64,000 nt of DNA, from positions 1,302,001-1,366,000 of the forward strand of contig CP036279.1 of assembly GCA_007748055.1 (NCBI GenBank). Direction: 5' to 3'. Positions 46,301 through 53,739 of the stretch are shown here, one piece after another. The position numbers and the translations under genes were made by a program. The notes beneath the pieces are model-generated. The model had not been told where the DNA came from. It did not search any database and saw nothing but the letters and a program-made list of their open reading frames with translations. The stretch is from Kolteria novifilia. GTDB taxonomy: Bacteria > Planctomycetota > Planctomycetia > Kolteriales > Kolteriaceae. Every line of letters starts with the position of its first letter. The stretch's first letter is position 1.

Positions 46301-46367
46301 CGCGCAAGTCTTGGGCATTCCCCGCAGCACGTTTTGCAGTAAGCTAAAAAAATACGGCATCTCCTGA
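43353..46367 (+). CDS. Membrane-bound sigma-54 activator (PDZ-7TM-GAF-AAA-Fis)
   Basis: The 1004-residue product joins a sensor and an activator. TM1 is at about 15-35, followed by a PDZ-like outer segment (PTVGDRLVSIAGIPI) and about eight more helices to residue 458. Next comes a GAF-like domain (about 485-620), then a sigma-54 AAA+ domain with Walker A GESGTGKS, GAFTGA loop, Walker B GGTIFLDEVG and arginine-finger region RFREDLFYRINV. A Fis-type helix-turn-helix (GGNKSKAAQVLGIPRSTFCSKL) ends the protein. GAFTGA is intact, so contact with sigma-54 is expected. GGGGAG lies 10 nt before ATG 43353. The hydrolase gene, with a sigma-54-like promoter, is divergent. Confidence 0.93.
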   Translation: MARNGGLLSPINRGLVLKASAIGIITYSIVVLIYANLTPNVGFQAMGVQVGRVSRAPSAGPSPTVGDRLVSIAGIPIDSMPRYINTISKLGDPKRFPSATVSSTEQLLTTSLPVAEYQGRRYVRVRFRPTESPETLSVAWFEIGEQPWQTSAVSLLWFAMESLIFWIGWLVFRRRPEDDSAALFFLMCIVTVGAYVGGYHWLQIAGSPALLYIFALCAMALPQANLHFFLVFPTPKRVVYRYPRLTLVGIHLIPGLFQVAILGTIGTVVFRFRHDFPASSIDHLLDTLWWLIWIYLGIAGVMLLACLTSLVHSARTANNLIQKNQVRCILGGLVCASFFVVYSFVLALLQPVDFALGGANWSLFAASFVMTVGFAVSIARYRLLHVEEILQRGWLYVLISFAGGLCYYGLLILAVWFSPRLADEVSQGESERQSFLIASFVMLVLLVLSTLRERIRLVLDRRFYRDRHQLNRAMRRMNETVGQLLDLSTLSRRILLVVDEVLDPRGAAFYLREGDDSFVRGSSTGEAVLPDHLPADEELSRVLERGALLQASPGLILRGDRVTPLLRSLGVEVAQPLVLDTQLKGFLLIGPKRGGIYTTEDLGFLSALAKMAALALHGAETHQTLEALNVELRDKVTRISRQHRQLQQLQSNAETTLDAGESDERVAPDNFDIIKGSSEALSSVVSLARKVSVSTAKVLIRGESGTGKSMLAEAIHRASPRAKGPFVKVHCAALSQGLLESELFGHVKGAFTGAHRDKIGRFQLADGGTIFLDEVGDLSLEIQTKLLQVLQERTFEPVGSSEPIEVDVRFIAATHQPLEEFVREGRFREDLFYRINVMSLYLPPLRERRDDILDLALHLLRKCSFETEKSSEGLDDDAVLALLNYEWPGNIRELENVLERALILSNGPLITLEDLPEEVSQPRLPSESGRRATPEGSQEPRRTWSDPPMPRRGGRALKSKLNDFERQQLLEALEAGGGNKSKAAQVLGIPRSTFCSKLKKYGIS

Positions 46368-46430
46368 CGGGACAAGATGGTCCCGTCAACATCAGTGTCG
46401 GCCAGCACGAGACGAAAGTGAGGATCACGC

Positions 46431-47315
46431 GTGAAAATCGCGGAACTGTTTAGCCATGGACGGTGTCGGATTTCGTTCGAGGTCTACCCGCCGAAGAAGC
46501 AAGAGGGGCTTGAACACCTCTACCAAGTGGTGGGGGAACTTTGCTCGTTCGATCCGGGGTTCATTTCGTGTACCTACGGGGCGGGCGGCTCGACACGCGA
46601 CCGGACGCTGGAGATCATCACGGAGATTCGCCAGCGCTACGGTGTCCCCACCACCGCGCACTTCACGTGCGTCGGATCGACCGTCGAGGAGATTCGCGCG
46701 TGGCTGACGCGAGCGACCGAACTCGGCGTCGAGAACATCATGGCCCTTCGGGGGGATCCGCCGAAAGGTGAAGCGGAGTTCAAGGCGGTCGAGGGCGGCC
46801 TGCGCTACGCCAATGAACTGGTCGCGTTGATTCGGTCGGAGTTCCCCAACTTCGGCATCGGGGTCGCGGGGTATCCTGAAACCCATCAGGAAGCGCCCAG
46901 TCCCGACGTCGACCTGGACAACCTCGTTCGGAAGGTCGACGCCGGCGCCGACGCGGTTTTCACCCAGCTCTACTACGACAACGACGACTTTTTCCGATTT
47001 CGCGATCGCTGCCACGAACGGGGGATCTCGGTTCCCATCGTGCCGGGGATCTTGCCCATCCTCAGCAAGAAGCAGATCGAACGGATCACGTCGATGTGCA
47101 AAGCTCGGCTCCCCGAAGAACTTCTCGAAAAACTCGCGGCATGTGCCGACGATGCCGAGGCTCAGGAGCAGGTCGGGGTCGACCACGCTCGCCATCAGTG
47201 TGAGGGACTCCTCCGCGAGGGCGTGCCGGGGATTCATCTCTACATTCTCAACCGCTCGGCTTCGGCGCAGCGCATCCTCAACGGTCTCGCCGACCTCTTC
47301 CCGGTCATGGCGTAG
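46431..47315 (+). CDS. metF: Methylenetetrahydrofolate reductase
   Basis: The 294-residue product has FEVYPPKKQEGLEHL, FISCTYGAGGSTRDRTLEI, NIMALRGDPP, VAGYPETH, AVFTQLYYDND and VPIVPGILPI, the FAD/folate TIM-barrel pattern. It reduces methylene-THF to methyl-THF for methionine synthesis. GTG 46431 is the start, with a GAGGA upstream. It is full length and lies 63 bp after the regulator gene. Confidence 0.95.
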   Translation: MKIAELFSHGRCRISFEVYPPKKQEGLEHLYQVVGELCSFDPGFISCTYGAGGSTRDRTLEIITEIRQRYGVPTTAHFTCVGSTVEEIRAWLTRATELGVENIMALRGDPPKGEAEFKAVEGGLRYANELVALIRSEFPNFGIGVAGYPETHQEAPSPDVDLDNLVRKVDAGADAVFTQLYYDNDDFFRFRDRCHERGISVPIVPGILPILSKKQIERITSMCKARLPEELLEKLAACADDAEAQEQVGVDHARHQCEGLLREGVPGIHLYILNRSASAQRILNGLADLFPVMA

Positions 47316-47353
47316 CAATCCTGATCGGTTCATCCATTGTCGAAGAGACCTTT

Positions 47354-47390
47354 GGGTGCCATGCCCACAGAGGCGTGATCCTCTGGCATC
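47354..47390. repeat. Family A palindrome, degenerate copy 4
   Basis: GGGTGCCATGCCCAC matches the family A flank and left arm; the right arm is rearranged (AGAGG ... CCTCTGGCAT), giving a different but still paired hairpin. It lies 38 bp after metF. Confidence 0.7.
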
Positions 47391-47579
47391 CAGGTAGGTG
47401 TGGATGGGCCAATTGGGCGATCGGCTGGCAACTCGTCCAATCATCGGGCCCGTCTTCACGGTTTCTACCTCCGGGGCGAGGGAACTTGCTTGGTGTCCGG
47501 TTTCTACTGACGAATCTCACCGCATGGTGATAGACTTGAGGAGTCCCGATCATCAAGGTTGCGGGGAGGTTGGGTGAGA

Positions 47580-48077
47580 ATGGCTAGTTCATCAATCGTG
47601 CGCTTCGGCCGCTGTGAGGAAGGCTACGTCATTCGTGTCGAGGGAGCCGGAACGCTCCACGAGAGCCCCATGGTCGAGGACTTCGCGCAGAGCGTCGCCG
47701 AGGAGGGTTCCTCCATGGGGCTTGTCCTCGACTTGAGTTGCTGCGACTATCTCGACAGTACCTTCCTGGGCGTCATGGTCGGACTCCACAAGGCGGCCGG
47801 GCGAGACGTTGGGTGCCACTTCGCCATCGCCAATCCCTCGCGGCAGTGCCGAGGCCTTCTTGAGTCACTCCACTTGGACGCCATCTTGCGGGTTGTCGAC
47901 GAATCTCCCCGTCTCCTCGGGGAATGGGAATCACTCGATACGGGTGGTGTCGAATTCAAGGAGATCAGCCGGCACGTCTTCGAGTGTCATCAGCACCTCG
48001 CGAACGTGCCGGGGCCTCAGCAGCAGCGGTTCGCGAAGATCGCCGCGCAAATGGCCACCGAATTCAACGACCACTAG
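47580..48077 (+). CDS. STAS-domain protein (anti-sigma-factor antagonist type)
   Basis: The 165-residue product has a STAS domain: VIRVEGAGTLHES, LVLDLSCCDYLDSTFLGVMV and FAIANPSRQCRGLLESLHLD. The Ser in DST is where partner kinases phosphorylate such proteins. A C-terminal helix (about residues 120-165) is extra. ATG 47580 has GGGGAGG about 11 nt upstream; TTG 47559 is less likely. No kinase or phosphatase partner gene is adjacent. Confidence 0.85.
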   Translation: MASSSIVRFGRCEEGYVIRVEGAGTLHESPMVEDFAQSVAEEGSSMGLVLDLSCCDYLDSTFLGVMVGLHKAAGRDVGCHFAIANPSRQCRGLLESLHLDAILRVVDESPRLLGEWESLDTGGVEFKEISRHVFECHQHLANVPGPQQQRFAKIAAQMATEFNDH

Positions 48078-48294
48078 TGCACTGATTCACCTAGGGTTAC
48101 GGGTGCCAGTGGCTCCTTGCCAGCCTGCGCCGAACGGGTAGGGGTACACCGACGCCAACTTCAAATTGCAACAGACCACTAGCGTCAGCCACGCTTGCTC
48201 ACCCTCCATCCTCGCGGGAGGATGGCGAGCGATCCGTCGCGTGAGCTGGCCGATTCGCAAGGAAAAGGAGAGCTCGTCGCTTTCTCGGCTCACC

Positions 48295-49578
48295 ATGTCC
48301 TCGACTTCAACCCCTTCCTCCGCCACGAACACGCTTCCGATCCGAACCCTGCCCATCGTGGAGCAGTGGGATTGCTTCGCTTGTGGTCAGTGCTGCAAGG
48401 GACACACGGTCGTCCTTGATGCGAGCGAAACACGACGACTGAGCGAACAGGGCTGGGCCCGTCATCCCGACTTCAAGGGGGTCGCGGTCACCCAGCAAGT
48501 CGGTCTCCTCGGCGGTCCCACGGCGTTGGCTCAGCGTCCCGATGGAAGCTGCGTCTTCCTGACCGACGAGGGACTCTGCCGGATTCATGCCGAACATGGC
48601 GAAGCGGCCAAACCCTGGGCGTGCCGCCTCTTTCCCTTCCAACTCATTCCGGTCGGTGATCATCTTCGACTGACGATGCGGCGCACCTGTCCCTCGGCCG
48701 CGGATAACAAGGGGAAGGTGCTCAAGGAGCATCTCGGGCTCGTTCGCGAACTCGCCCCGCACGCGCTTCCCGAGAAGCTCGAGTCCCTGGCAGCCCCGGG
48801 AATCGTCAGTCGGCGCTCCCACCCGTGGGCCGACGTCCGTCGCGTGACCGATCACTTCGAACGCATCATGCTCGACGAGCGCTTTCCACCGGTCCGGCGT
48901 CTGCTTCATCTCGTCAGGCTTTGTGGTCATTTGGCCGAGTGTCGGCTCGGTCGCGTGAAGGGCAAGGCGCTCGTCGACCTGGTCGAGGTGCTCGCGACGG
49001 CCGCCTCGAAGGAGGTCAACGAGCTTCTGCGGGAGCGAGCCGAGCCGAGCCGGACCGCCAGGATCCTCTTCCGGCAGACGGCGGGAGAGTACGTCCGGTT
49101 TCATCCGAACCTTGGCGATCGGCCCTCGTTCGCCAAGCGGTGGGAGTTGTTGCGCGCGGCGGTTCGGATCGCCCGAGGGCGCGGGGAAGTGCCAAGAGTG
49201 CATCCCGACATGCCGGTCGCGCGTTTCGAGGACTTGGAACGCCCGCTCGGGGGGCTCTTGGCGGAAGTCGTCGGGCCGCTCAACGCCTATCTCGAGGCAA
49301 TGACGGCTTCGCTCCAGTATTGCGGCGCTGGCCGTTTCGGCTGGTCCGTCGTCGATGGATTTCGGGCCTTGGCCCTCGCGTTTCCGGTTGGGCTCTGGGT
49401 CTTGCGATGGCTTTCTCAGGGCCGCGAACCGACCCGCGAGGATATGATCCGCACGGTCTGCATCCTCGATCGGTCGCACTTCTATCCCCTTCTGTCGGGG
49501 TATCGACACCGCAAACGACTCGATGTCCTCGCACGCCAGCGCGGTCTCGAACGGCTCATCGTCTGGTACGCGCGTTAG
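48295..49578 (+). CDS. YkgJ-type Cys-cluster protein
   Basis: The 427-residue product contains the YkgJ/UPF0153 metal-binding cluster: WDCFACGQCCKGH (about residues 26-38), CVFLTDEGLCRIHAE and KPWACRLFPFQ. The cluster probably holds zinc or an iron-sulfur unit; family functions are not known. The remaining 300 residues are helical and family-specific. ATG 48295 is chosen because residues before it look random; the frame is open to 48166 and the ribosome site is poor. Confidence 0.8.
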   Translation: MSSTSTPSSATNTLPIRTLPIVEQWDCFACGQCCKGHTVVLDASETRRLSEQGWARHPDFKGVAVTQQVGLLGGPTALAQRPDGSCVFLTDEGLCRIHAEHGEAAKPWACRLFPFQLIPVGDHLRLTMRRTCPSAADNKGKVLKEHLGLVRELAPHALPEKLESLAAPGIVSRRSHPWADVRRVTDHFERIMLDERFPPVRRLLHLVRLCGHLAECRLGRVKGKALVDLVEVLATAASKEVNELLRERAEPSRTARILFRQTAGEYVRFHPNLGDRPSFAKRWELLRAAVRIARGRGEVPRVHPDMPVARFEDLERPLGGLLAEVVGPLNAYLEAMTASLQYCGAGRFGWSVVDGFRALALAFPVGLWVLRWLSQGREPTREDMIRTVCILDRSHFYPLLSGYRHRKRLDVLARQRGLERLIVWYAR

Positions 49579-49670
49579 CGTCTGGTTGGACCGGTTCCTA
49601 CAAACGCTCTCGAGAGAGTCGATCTGGACTGGGGCGGGAAGGCAGCCGATGGAATGTCTTCCGGGCATGG

Positions 49671-49781
49671 GCACTCGAAAGAGGTCGTTCGAACCAGTAG
49701 AGAAAACGGGACCCCCACCAACTCCCCCTTGCAAGGGGGAGCACTCGGAAGAGGTCGCTCGACTCCGTCGAGAGAACGGGA
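49671..49781. repeat. 41-bp direct repeats around a family B palindrome
   Basis: Positions 49671-49711 and 49741-49781 match at 34 of 41 bases (both start GCACTCG and end AACGGGA). Between them lies a perfect 20-bp palindrome, CTCCCCCTTG/CAAGGGGGAG (49722-49741). The layout looks like a small mobile or duplicated element. Confidence 0.75.
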
Positions 49782-49794
49782 GCGTTGGCGGAAC

Positions 49795-50310
49795 ATGGAA
49801 CAACGTGCGAGTGGAGCAGACTCCGGGGCCGATCGGTCGCGAGCGACGTCGGCGGCCCGTCAACGTCGTTTCCTGTGGCGCGTGACCGGAATGGCTCTCT
49901 TGTTCCTGCCCCTGGTCGTGCTGCTTCAGTGGGGCACGATCGGTCAATGGATTGGCTCGACGAACATCACGCTTCGCTTCCAAATCCTCGATAGAGCGAC
50001 CGGCAAACCTCTGCCTGGGGCCAAGGTCACACTCGCCGATGGCTACGATCATCGAACCTCCACCTCGACCAACCGCGACGGAATCGCCGAAATCGAGCAC
50101 CGATTCGTGGTGAAGGGCAACCACGGGCTCTTCTTCGACGAGGGGCTCATCGAGTTCCGCAGCGCGACGATTACCATCGAAGCCGACGGATTTGTTGGAC
50201 GGACCCTCTCTCTGGACCAATACTTCGGTAGCACCCGAGGTCGACGGGAACCGCTTTCGGCGGTCCAACAAGTCGACCTCCAACCCAACAACGTGCTACC
50301 AACTCGTTGA
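49795..50310 (+). CDS. Membrane-anchored protein with a carboxypeptidase-regulatory-like domain
   Basis: The 171-residue product has a basic N terminus, one hydrophobic helix (about residues 32-50, GMALLFLPLVVLLQWG) and a beta domain with RFQILDRATGKPLPGAKVTLADGYD and TSTNRDGIAEIEH, typical of CarboxypepD_reg-like folds. It is probably exposed to the periplasm. ATG 49795 is the likely start, although it lies just after the repeat cluster and lacks a strong ribosome site. Confidence 0.65.
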   Translation: MEQRASGADSGADRSRATSAARQRRFLWRVTGMALLFLPLVVLLQWGTIGQWIGSTNITLRFQILDRATGKPLPGAKVTLADGYDHRTSTSTNRDGIAEIEHRFVVKGNHGLFFDEGLIEFRSATITIEADGFVGRTLSLDQYFGSTRGRREPLSAVQQVDLQPNNVLPTR

Positions 50311-50419
50311 CTTCGACCACAGGGATCGCCGGATGTTCGCTACCGCGTACCTTCTTGTCGCCATGAGTACCTGCCCGGAGCGACCAGCCTTCGATGTAAA
50401 AACTGAGGACATTTTCATC

Positions 50420-50869
50420 ATGTCAGAGACAACCACTCGCCCATCCCAGATGCCTTGGATCACCCCTTACTTGACCGTTCGGGACGCTGCCGAGTCGATG
50501 GAGTTCTACGAGAAGGCGTTCGGCTTCTCGGCGGGATCGACGCCGATGAAGGACGAGTCGGGCAGCGTCCTGCACGGCGAGATGTCGTATCGCGACCAGA
50601 TCGTCGTGATGGTCGGTCCCTCCGGCGCCTTCGGGAACCCCGCGAAGGCGCCCGTCGATTCGGTTCCCTCGCCCGTCGGGCTCTACGTCTATTGCGCCGA
50701 TGCCGACGCGATGCACGAGCGAGCGGTCGAGGCCGGTTGCCAGAGTCTCTTTCCGCCGACCGACATGTTTTGGCGCGATCGCTGTTTCGCGGTCCTCGAT
50801 CCGGATGGGCACCGTTGGACCTTCGCGACGCACTTGGGGCCGTCGACCGGCCAGGAGGAAGTGGGGTAA
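50420..50869 (+). CDS. VOC (glyoxalase/bleomycin-resistance) family protein
   Basis: The 149-residue product has ITPYLTVRDAAESMEFYEKAFGF, VLHGEMSYRDQIVVMV, DADAMHERAVEAGCQSLFPP and FWRDRCFAVLDPDGHRWTFATH, the paired beta-alpha-beta modules of the PhnB-like VOC group. GAGGA lies about 10 nt before ATG 50420. The reaction is not predicted. Confidence 0.88.
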   Translation: MSETTTRPSQMPWITPYLTVRDAAESMEFYEKAFGFSAGSTPMKDESGSVLHGEMSYRDQIVVMVGPSGAFGNPAKAPVDSVPSPVGLYVYCADADAMHERAVEAGCQSLFPPTDMFWRDRCFAVLDPDGHRWTFATHLGPSTGQEEVG

Positions 50870-50997
50870 GTGCCCGGCGCCGTTGTCCAGGCACCCGTGC
50901 CCTCCGTACACTCTGGGATAGCGTCACGTCGAAAGGAGTCTCGTCGAAGTCATCGCTCCGCACGCGATCGTCGAGAGACGCGTGACGTCCTCCCGAA

Positions 50998-52629
50998 GTG
51001 GCTGACGAGAGCATGCTCGAGAATTTGGAACGAACGGAAGACGAACTCGCGACGCACGCCTCCTTTGGGGATGTCGGCGTCGTGCTGCCGCGCACCGCGG
51101 AAGTCGTCCGCGCGATGGTGGACGACTTGGCGATCCACCATCCCGAGGCGAGACGATTCGCCGAGCGGCTTCGTGGAACCGCTCTTTCCGCGAGCCACCG
51201 CGTGTTGCTCGACCCCGTGATTAGGACCCGGATTCAAGCCGCGGCTCTCGCCCAGATGCGCAACGCTCTCTCCGTTCCGAGTGGGCTCGCCACGCTTCTG
51301 GAAGTCGCTTCCGCTTCTCTCGAAGGCGATCGCCAAGTGTCGCCGTTGGAAGTCGATGCCCCCGAGCCGCACTACCTTGGCGAGCCTCCCCTTCAGACGT
51401 TGCTCTGGGACGAAGGTCGCGCCGAGGACTTCATCGCGTCCCAGTATCGGCGGCTCTACGCGACGCTTGCTCGGCCGGGGATCGCGCTGGGAAATCAGGT
51501 ACTTCAGGAGATGCCTGCCGCGTCGCGCACGAGGCTCGTGGAGGCCGAATCGCTCGCCCGGATGGTCTTGCCCAAGTTGACGCCGAGCCTTTTGGCGCAT
51601 GTCCGCGTGCTCGCGGTCCTCGGACGTCCCAACCCCGACACCCCAGCCGTCGGAGACGAGGATGAATGGATCTCCTTTTCGCTGCATCCTTTTTTCGGGG
51701 CCATTTGGGTGTCGGCGAAATCCTTGGCCAACCCGTGGGTATTGGCGGAGTCGCTGATTCACGAAGCCGCGCACAATAAGCTCTCCGACTTGGTGGTCGC
51801 CGGGGAGATCCTCACGCGGAAGGCGTTTGCGTCGCCCGAGCTTCGGGTGCCGGCGTGGTGGAACACGCCTGGCCCGGATCATCCGATCTGGTGGGCGGGC
51901 GAGCGGGTGCTCTTCGCGGGACATGCGTATGCCCACATCGGCCTCTTCTACCGGAAGGCGGCCCTGTTGCTCGAGCGGGGAGAGGCGTTGCCCCCAGGGA
52001 TGGAGGCGGGTCCATTGGCGACGAAGGCGCGCAAAGCCCTCGACAAGTCACGCTACCTCTTGCGCTGCCTGATGAACCTCGCGGGAGATGAATTGCTGGA
52101 CGAAGGGTGGGAGCTGACACGATGGCTCGCCGGTGCGGTCGAGTCGATCGATCCTCATCCTCCAAGGCGCGATCCGACCCTGTCGCTCTTGCTCGAACGA
52201 TTTGATCGCGAAACGCCGAGCTTTGTGGAGGAACTCGCGAAGATCCCGGACATGTTGGCATCGGATGTGTGCGTGTCGGAGTTGATTCGGAGCTTCGTGG
52301 GGGAACAGATCGCTTTCGCCAATCGGATCCACGCCCTGGCGTTGGAGGAAGGGGGCAAGGGGCCGCCACCACCTTACAAGAACGATGTGGTTCACCATCT
52401 CGTCGGACTGGCGCCGATGGCGGGATTGCTCCAGGAGACGCGCCGCTGGGTGTCGGACTCGCTAGCGGCGGAGGGCTCGCTCGTCGGAGCGGAGCCCTCG
52501 GTGAGGATCACGGAAACAGTGGTCGAACTCGTCGATCACGGCCGGCGTTGCTGGGAGCGGATGCGGGCTCGCCTTCGGGTGATCCAGCGTACCCCAGGTT
52601 TCCAGCGTCAGCTCGCCTCGGGGAGTTGA
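50998..52629 (+). CDS. HExxH protein resembling the TIGR04267 peptide-modification family
   Basis: The 543-residue product has LIHEAAHNKLSD with HEAAH at residues 255-259 and, about 50 residues on, RVLFAGHAYAHIGLFY with two His at 309 and 313. The stretch between, VPAWWNTPGPDHPIWW, and the helical surroundings resemble the HEXXH-motif putative peptide-modification family, some members of which are 2-oxoglutarate-dependent beta-hydroxylases of RiPP peptides. No precursor peptide or radical-SAM gene is seen nearby. It is cytosolic. GTG 50998 or ATG 51013 could start it. The assignment rests on motif spacing only. Confidence 0.65.
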   Translation: MADESMLENLERTEDELATHASFGDVGVVLPRTAEVVRAMVDDLAIHHPEARRFAERLRGTALSASHRVLLDPVIRTRIQAAALAQMRNALSVPSGLATLLEVASASLEGDRQVSPLEVDAPEPHYLGEPPLQTLLWDEGRAEDFIASQYRRLYATLARPGIALGNQVLQEMPAASRTRLVEAESLARMVLPKLTPSLLAHVRVLAVLGRPNPDTPAVGDEDEWISFSLHPFFGAIWVSAKSLANPWVLAESLIHEAAHNKLSDLVVAGEILTRKAFASPELRVPAWWNTPGPDHPIWWAGERVLFAGHAYAHIGLFYRKAALLLERGEALPPGMEAGPLATKARKALDKSRYLLRCLMNLAGDELLDEGWELTRWLAGAVESIDPHPPRRDPTLSLLLERFDRETPSFVEELAKIPDMLASDVCVSELIRSFVGEQIAFANRIHALALEEGGKGPPPPYKNDVVHHLVGLAPMAGLLQETRRWVSDSLAAEGSLVGAEPSVRITETVVELVDHGRRCWERMRARLRVIQRTPGFQRQLASGS

Positions 52630-52651
52630 CGCGGGACCGAAAGATTGACCA

Positions 52652-53683
52652 CTAGCGTTTGTCCCAGCCGGCGCCCTTCGTCTTGGTCTTGATCCGGCAC
52701 AGGTGCATGTCGGAGGTCAAATAGAGCGTCGAGCCATCGTCGCCCCAGGCACAGTTGGCGGTCTTCTCGCCGGTGGCGATGCGGCCGAGCAACTCGCCGT
52801 CGGGGGTGAAGACGAGGACGCCGCCCGGCCCGGTGGCGAAGAGGTTGCCGTCGACATCGACCTTGAGTCCGTCGGGCAGTCCCGGTAGCTTGCCGACGCT
52901 CTCGGTGGCGTCGTAGAAGACCTCTCCCTTGCCGAGCGTCCCGTCGTCGTTGACGGGGAACGACATCCAAATCGCTTTCTCCGGATCGGAATTGGCGACG
53001 TAGAGCGTCTTCTCGTCGGGAGAGAGGGCCAGGCCGTTGGGCCGCGTCATCTCCTTGGTCAGCAGCGTCAGTTCGCCCTCCGGCGTCAAGCGATAGACAC
53101 CGCAGAAGTCGAGTTCGCGAAGCGGATCGTCCCAGCGGTTCGGCAAACCGTAGGGGGGATCGGTGAAGATCAGATCGCCGTTGGAGGCGACGATGACGTC
53201 ATTGGGGCTGTTGAGCCGCTTGCCGTTGTAGTGATCGGCGAGGGTGATCTTGCCGCCCGACTTGGTCAGCTTCGAAACACGTCGATCGCCGTGCTCGCAC
53301 AGGATGAGCTGTCCTTTGGGATCGAGCGTCAAGCCGTTGCTGCCCGGTTCCTTGCCGTAGTCGGCGACACCGGTGTAGCCGGAGGGATGCATGAAGAGGC
53401 TGAGCCCTTCCCCTTCCTTCCACTTCATGATCTTGTTGGGCGGAATGTCGGAGAAGAGGAGGTAGCCGCCGTCGGCGACCCAGATCGGGCCCTCCGACCA
53501 ATCGAAACCGCTTGCAAGAACGTCGATCTTCGCGTCGGGATCGACAAGGTTGTCCAGCTTGCCGCTCTCGCGAACGACTTTGCCAATGGTGGGATAGTTG
53601 GTGTTCATCGCTTCCTCGGACCGGGCAGCCTCACTGGTGAGCACGACCCCGCCGAGGGTGAGCAAGAGAAGAAACCGTGTCAT
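52652..53683 (-). CDS. Secreted SMP-30/gluconolactonase-like protein
   Basis: The 343-residue product has a signal peptide (MTRFLLLLTLGGVVLTSEA) and the six-bladed propeller pattern: FDWSEGPIWVADGGYLLFSDIP, GSNGLTLDPKGQLILCEHGD, LNSPNDVIVASNGDLIFTDPPYG and RPNGLALSPDEKTLYVANSD. The Glu, Asn and Asp residues of the metal site are present. It probably hydrolyses a sugar lactone in the periplasm. AGGAG lies 8 nt before the ATG. The gene follows the symporter on the same strand. Confidence 0.9.
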   Translation of the reverse strand: MTRFLLLLTLGGVVLTSEAARSEEAMNTNYPTIGKVVRESGKLDNLVDPDAKIDVLASGFDWSEGPIWVADGGYLLFSDIPPNKIMKWKEGEGLSLFMHPSGYTGVADYGKEPGSNGLTLDPKGQLILCEHGDRRVSKLTKSGGKITLADHYNGKRLNSPNDVIVASNGDLIFTDPPYGLPNRWDDPLRELDFCGVYRLTPEGELTLLTKEMTRPNGLALSPDEKTLYVANSDPEKAIWMSFPVNDDGTLGKGEVFYDATESVGKLPGLPDGLKVDVDGNLFATGPGGVLVFTPDGELLGRIATGEKTANCAWGDDGSTLYLTSDMHLCRIKTKTKGAGWDKR

Positions 53684-53739
53684 CGTGAAAAGCTCCTAAA
53701 AGGATATACGTTCTGGCGAGTTCCATCGTTAGATGAAGG

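Noticed and set aside
48307-50283. Minus-strand frame of 658 codons
   Set aside because: It spans a convincing Cys-cluster gene and a membrane protein gene plus repeats on the + strand, and its translation shows no fold-like pattern.
50870-50997. Possible RiPP precursor peptide before the HExxH gene
   Set aside because: No start codon at a suitable distance follows the AAAGGAG at about 50932, and the short frames are Arg/Ser-rich without a leader-core pattern.
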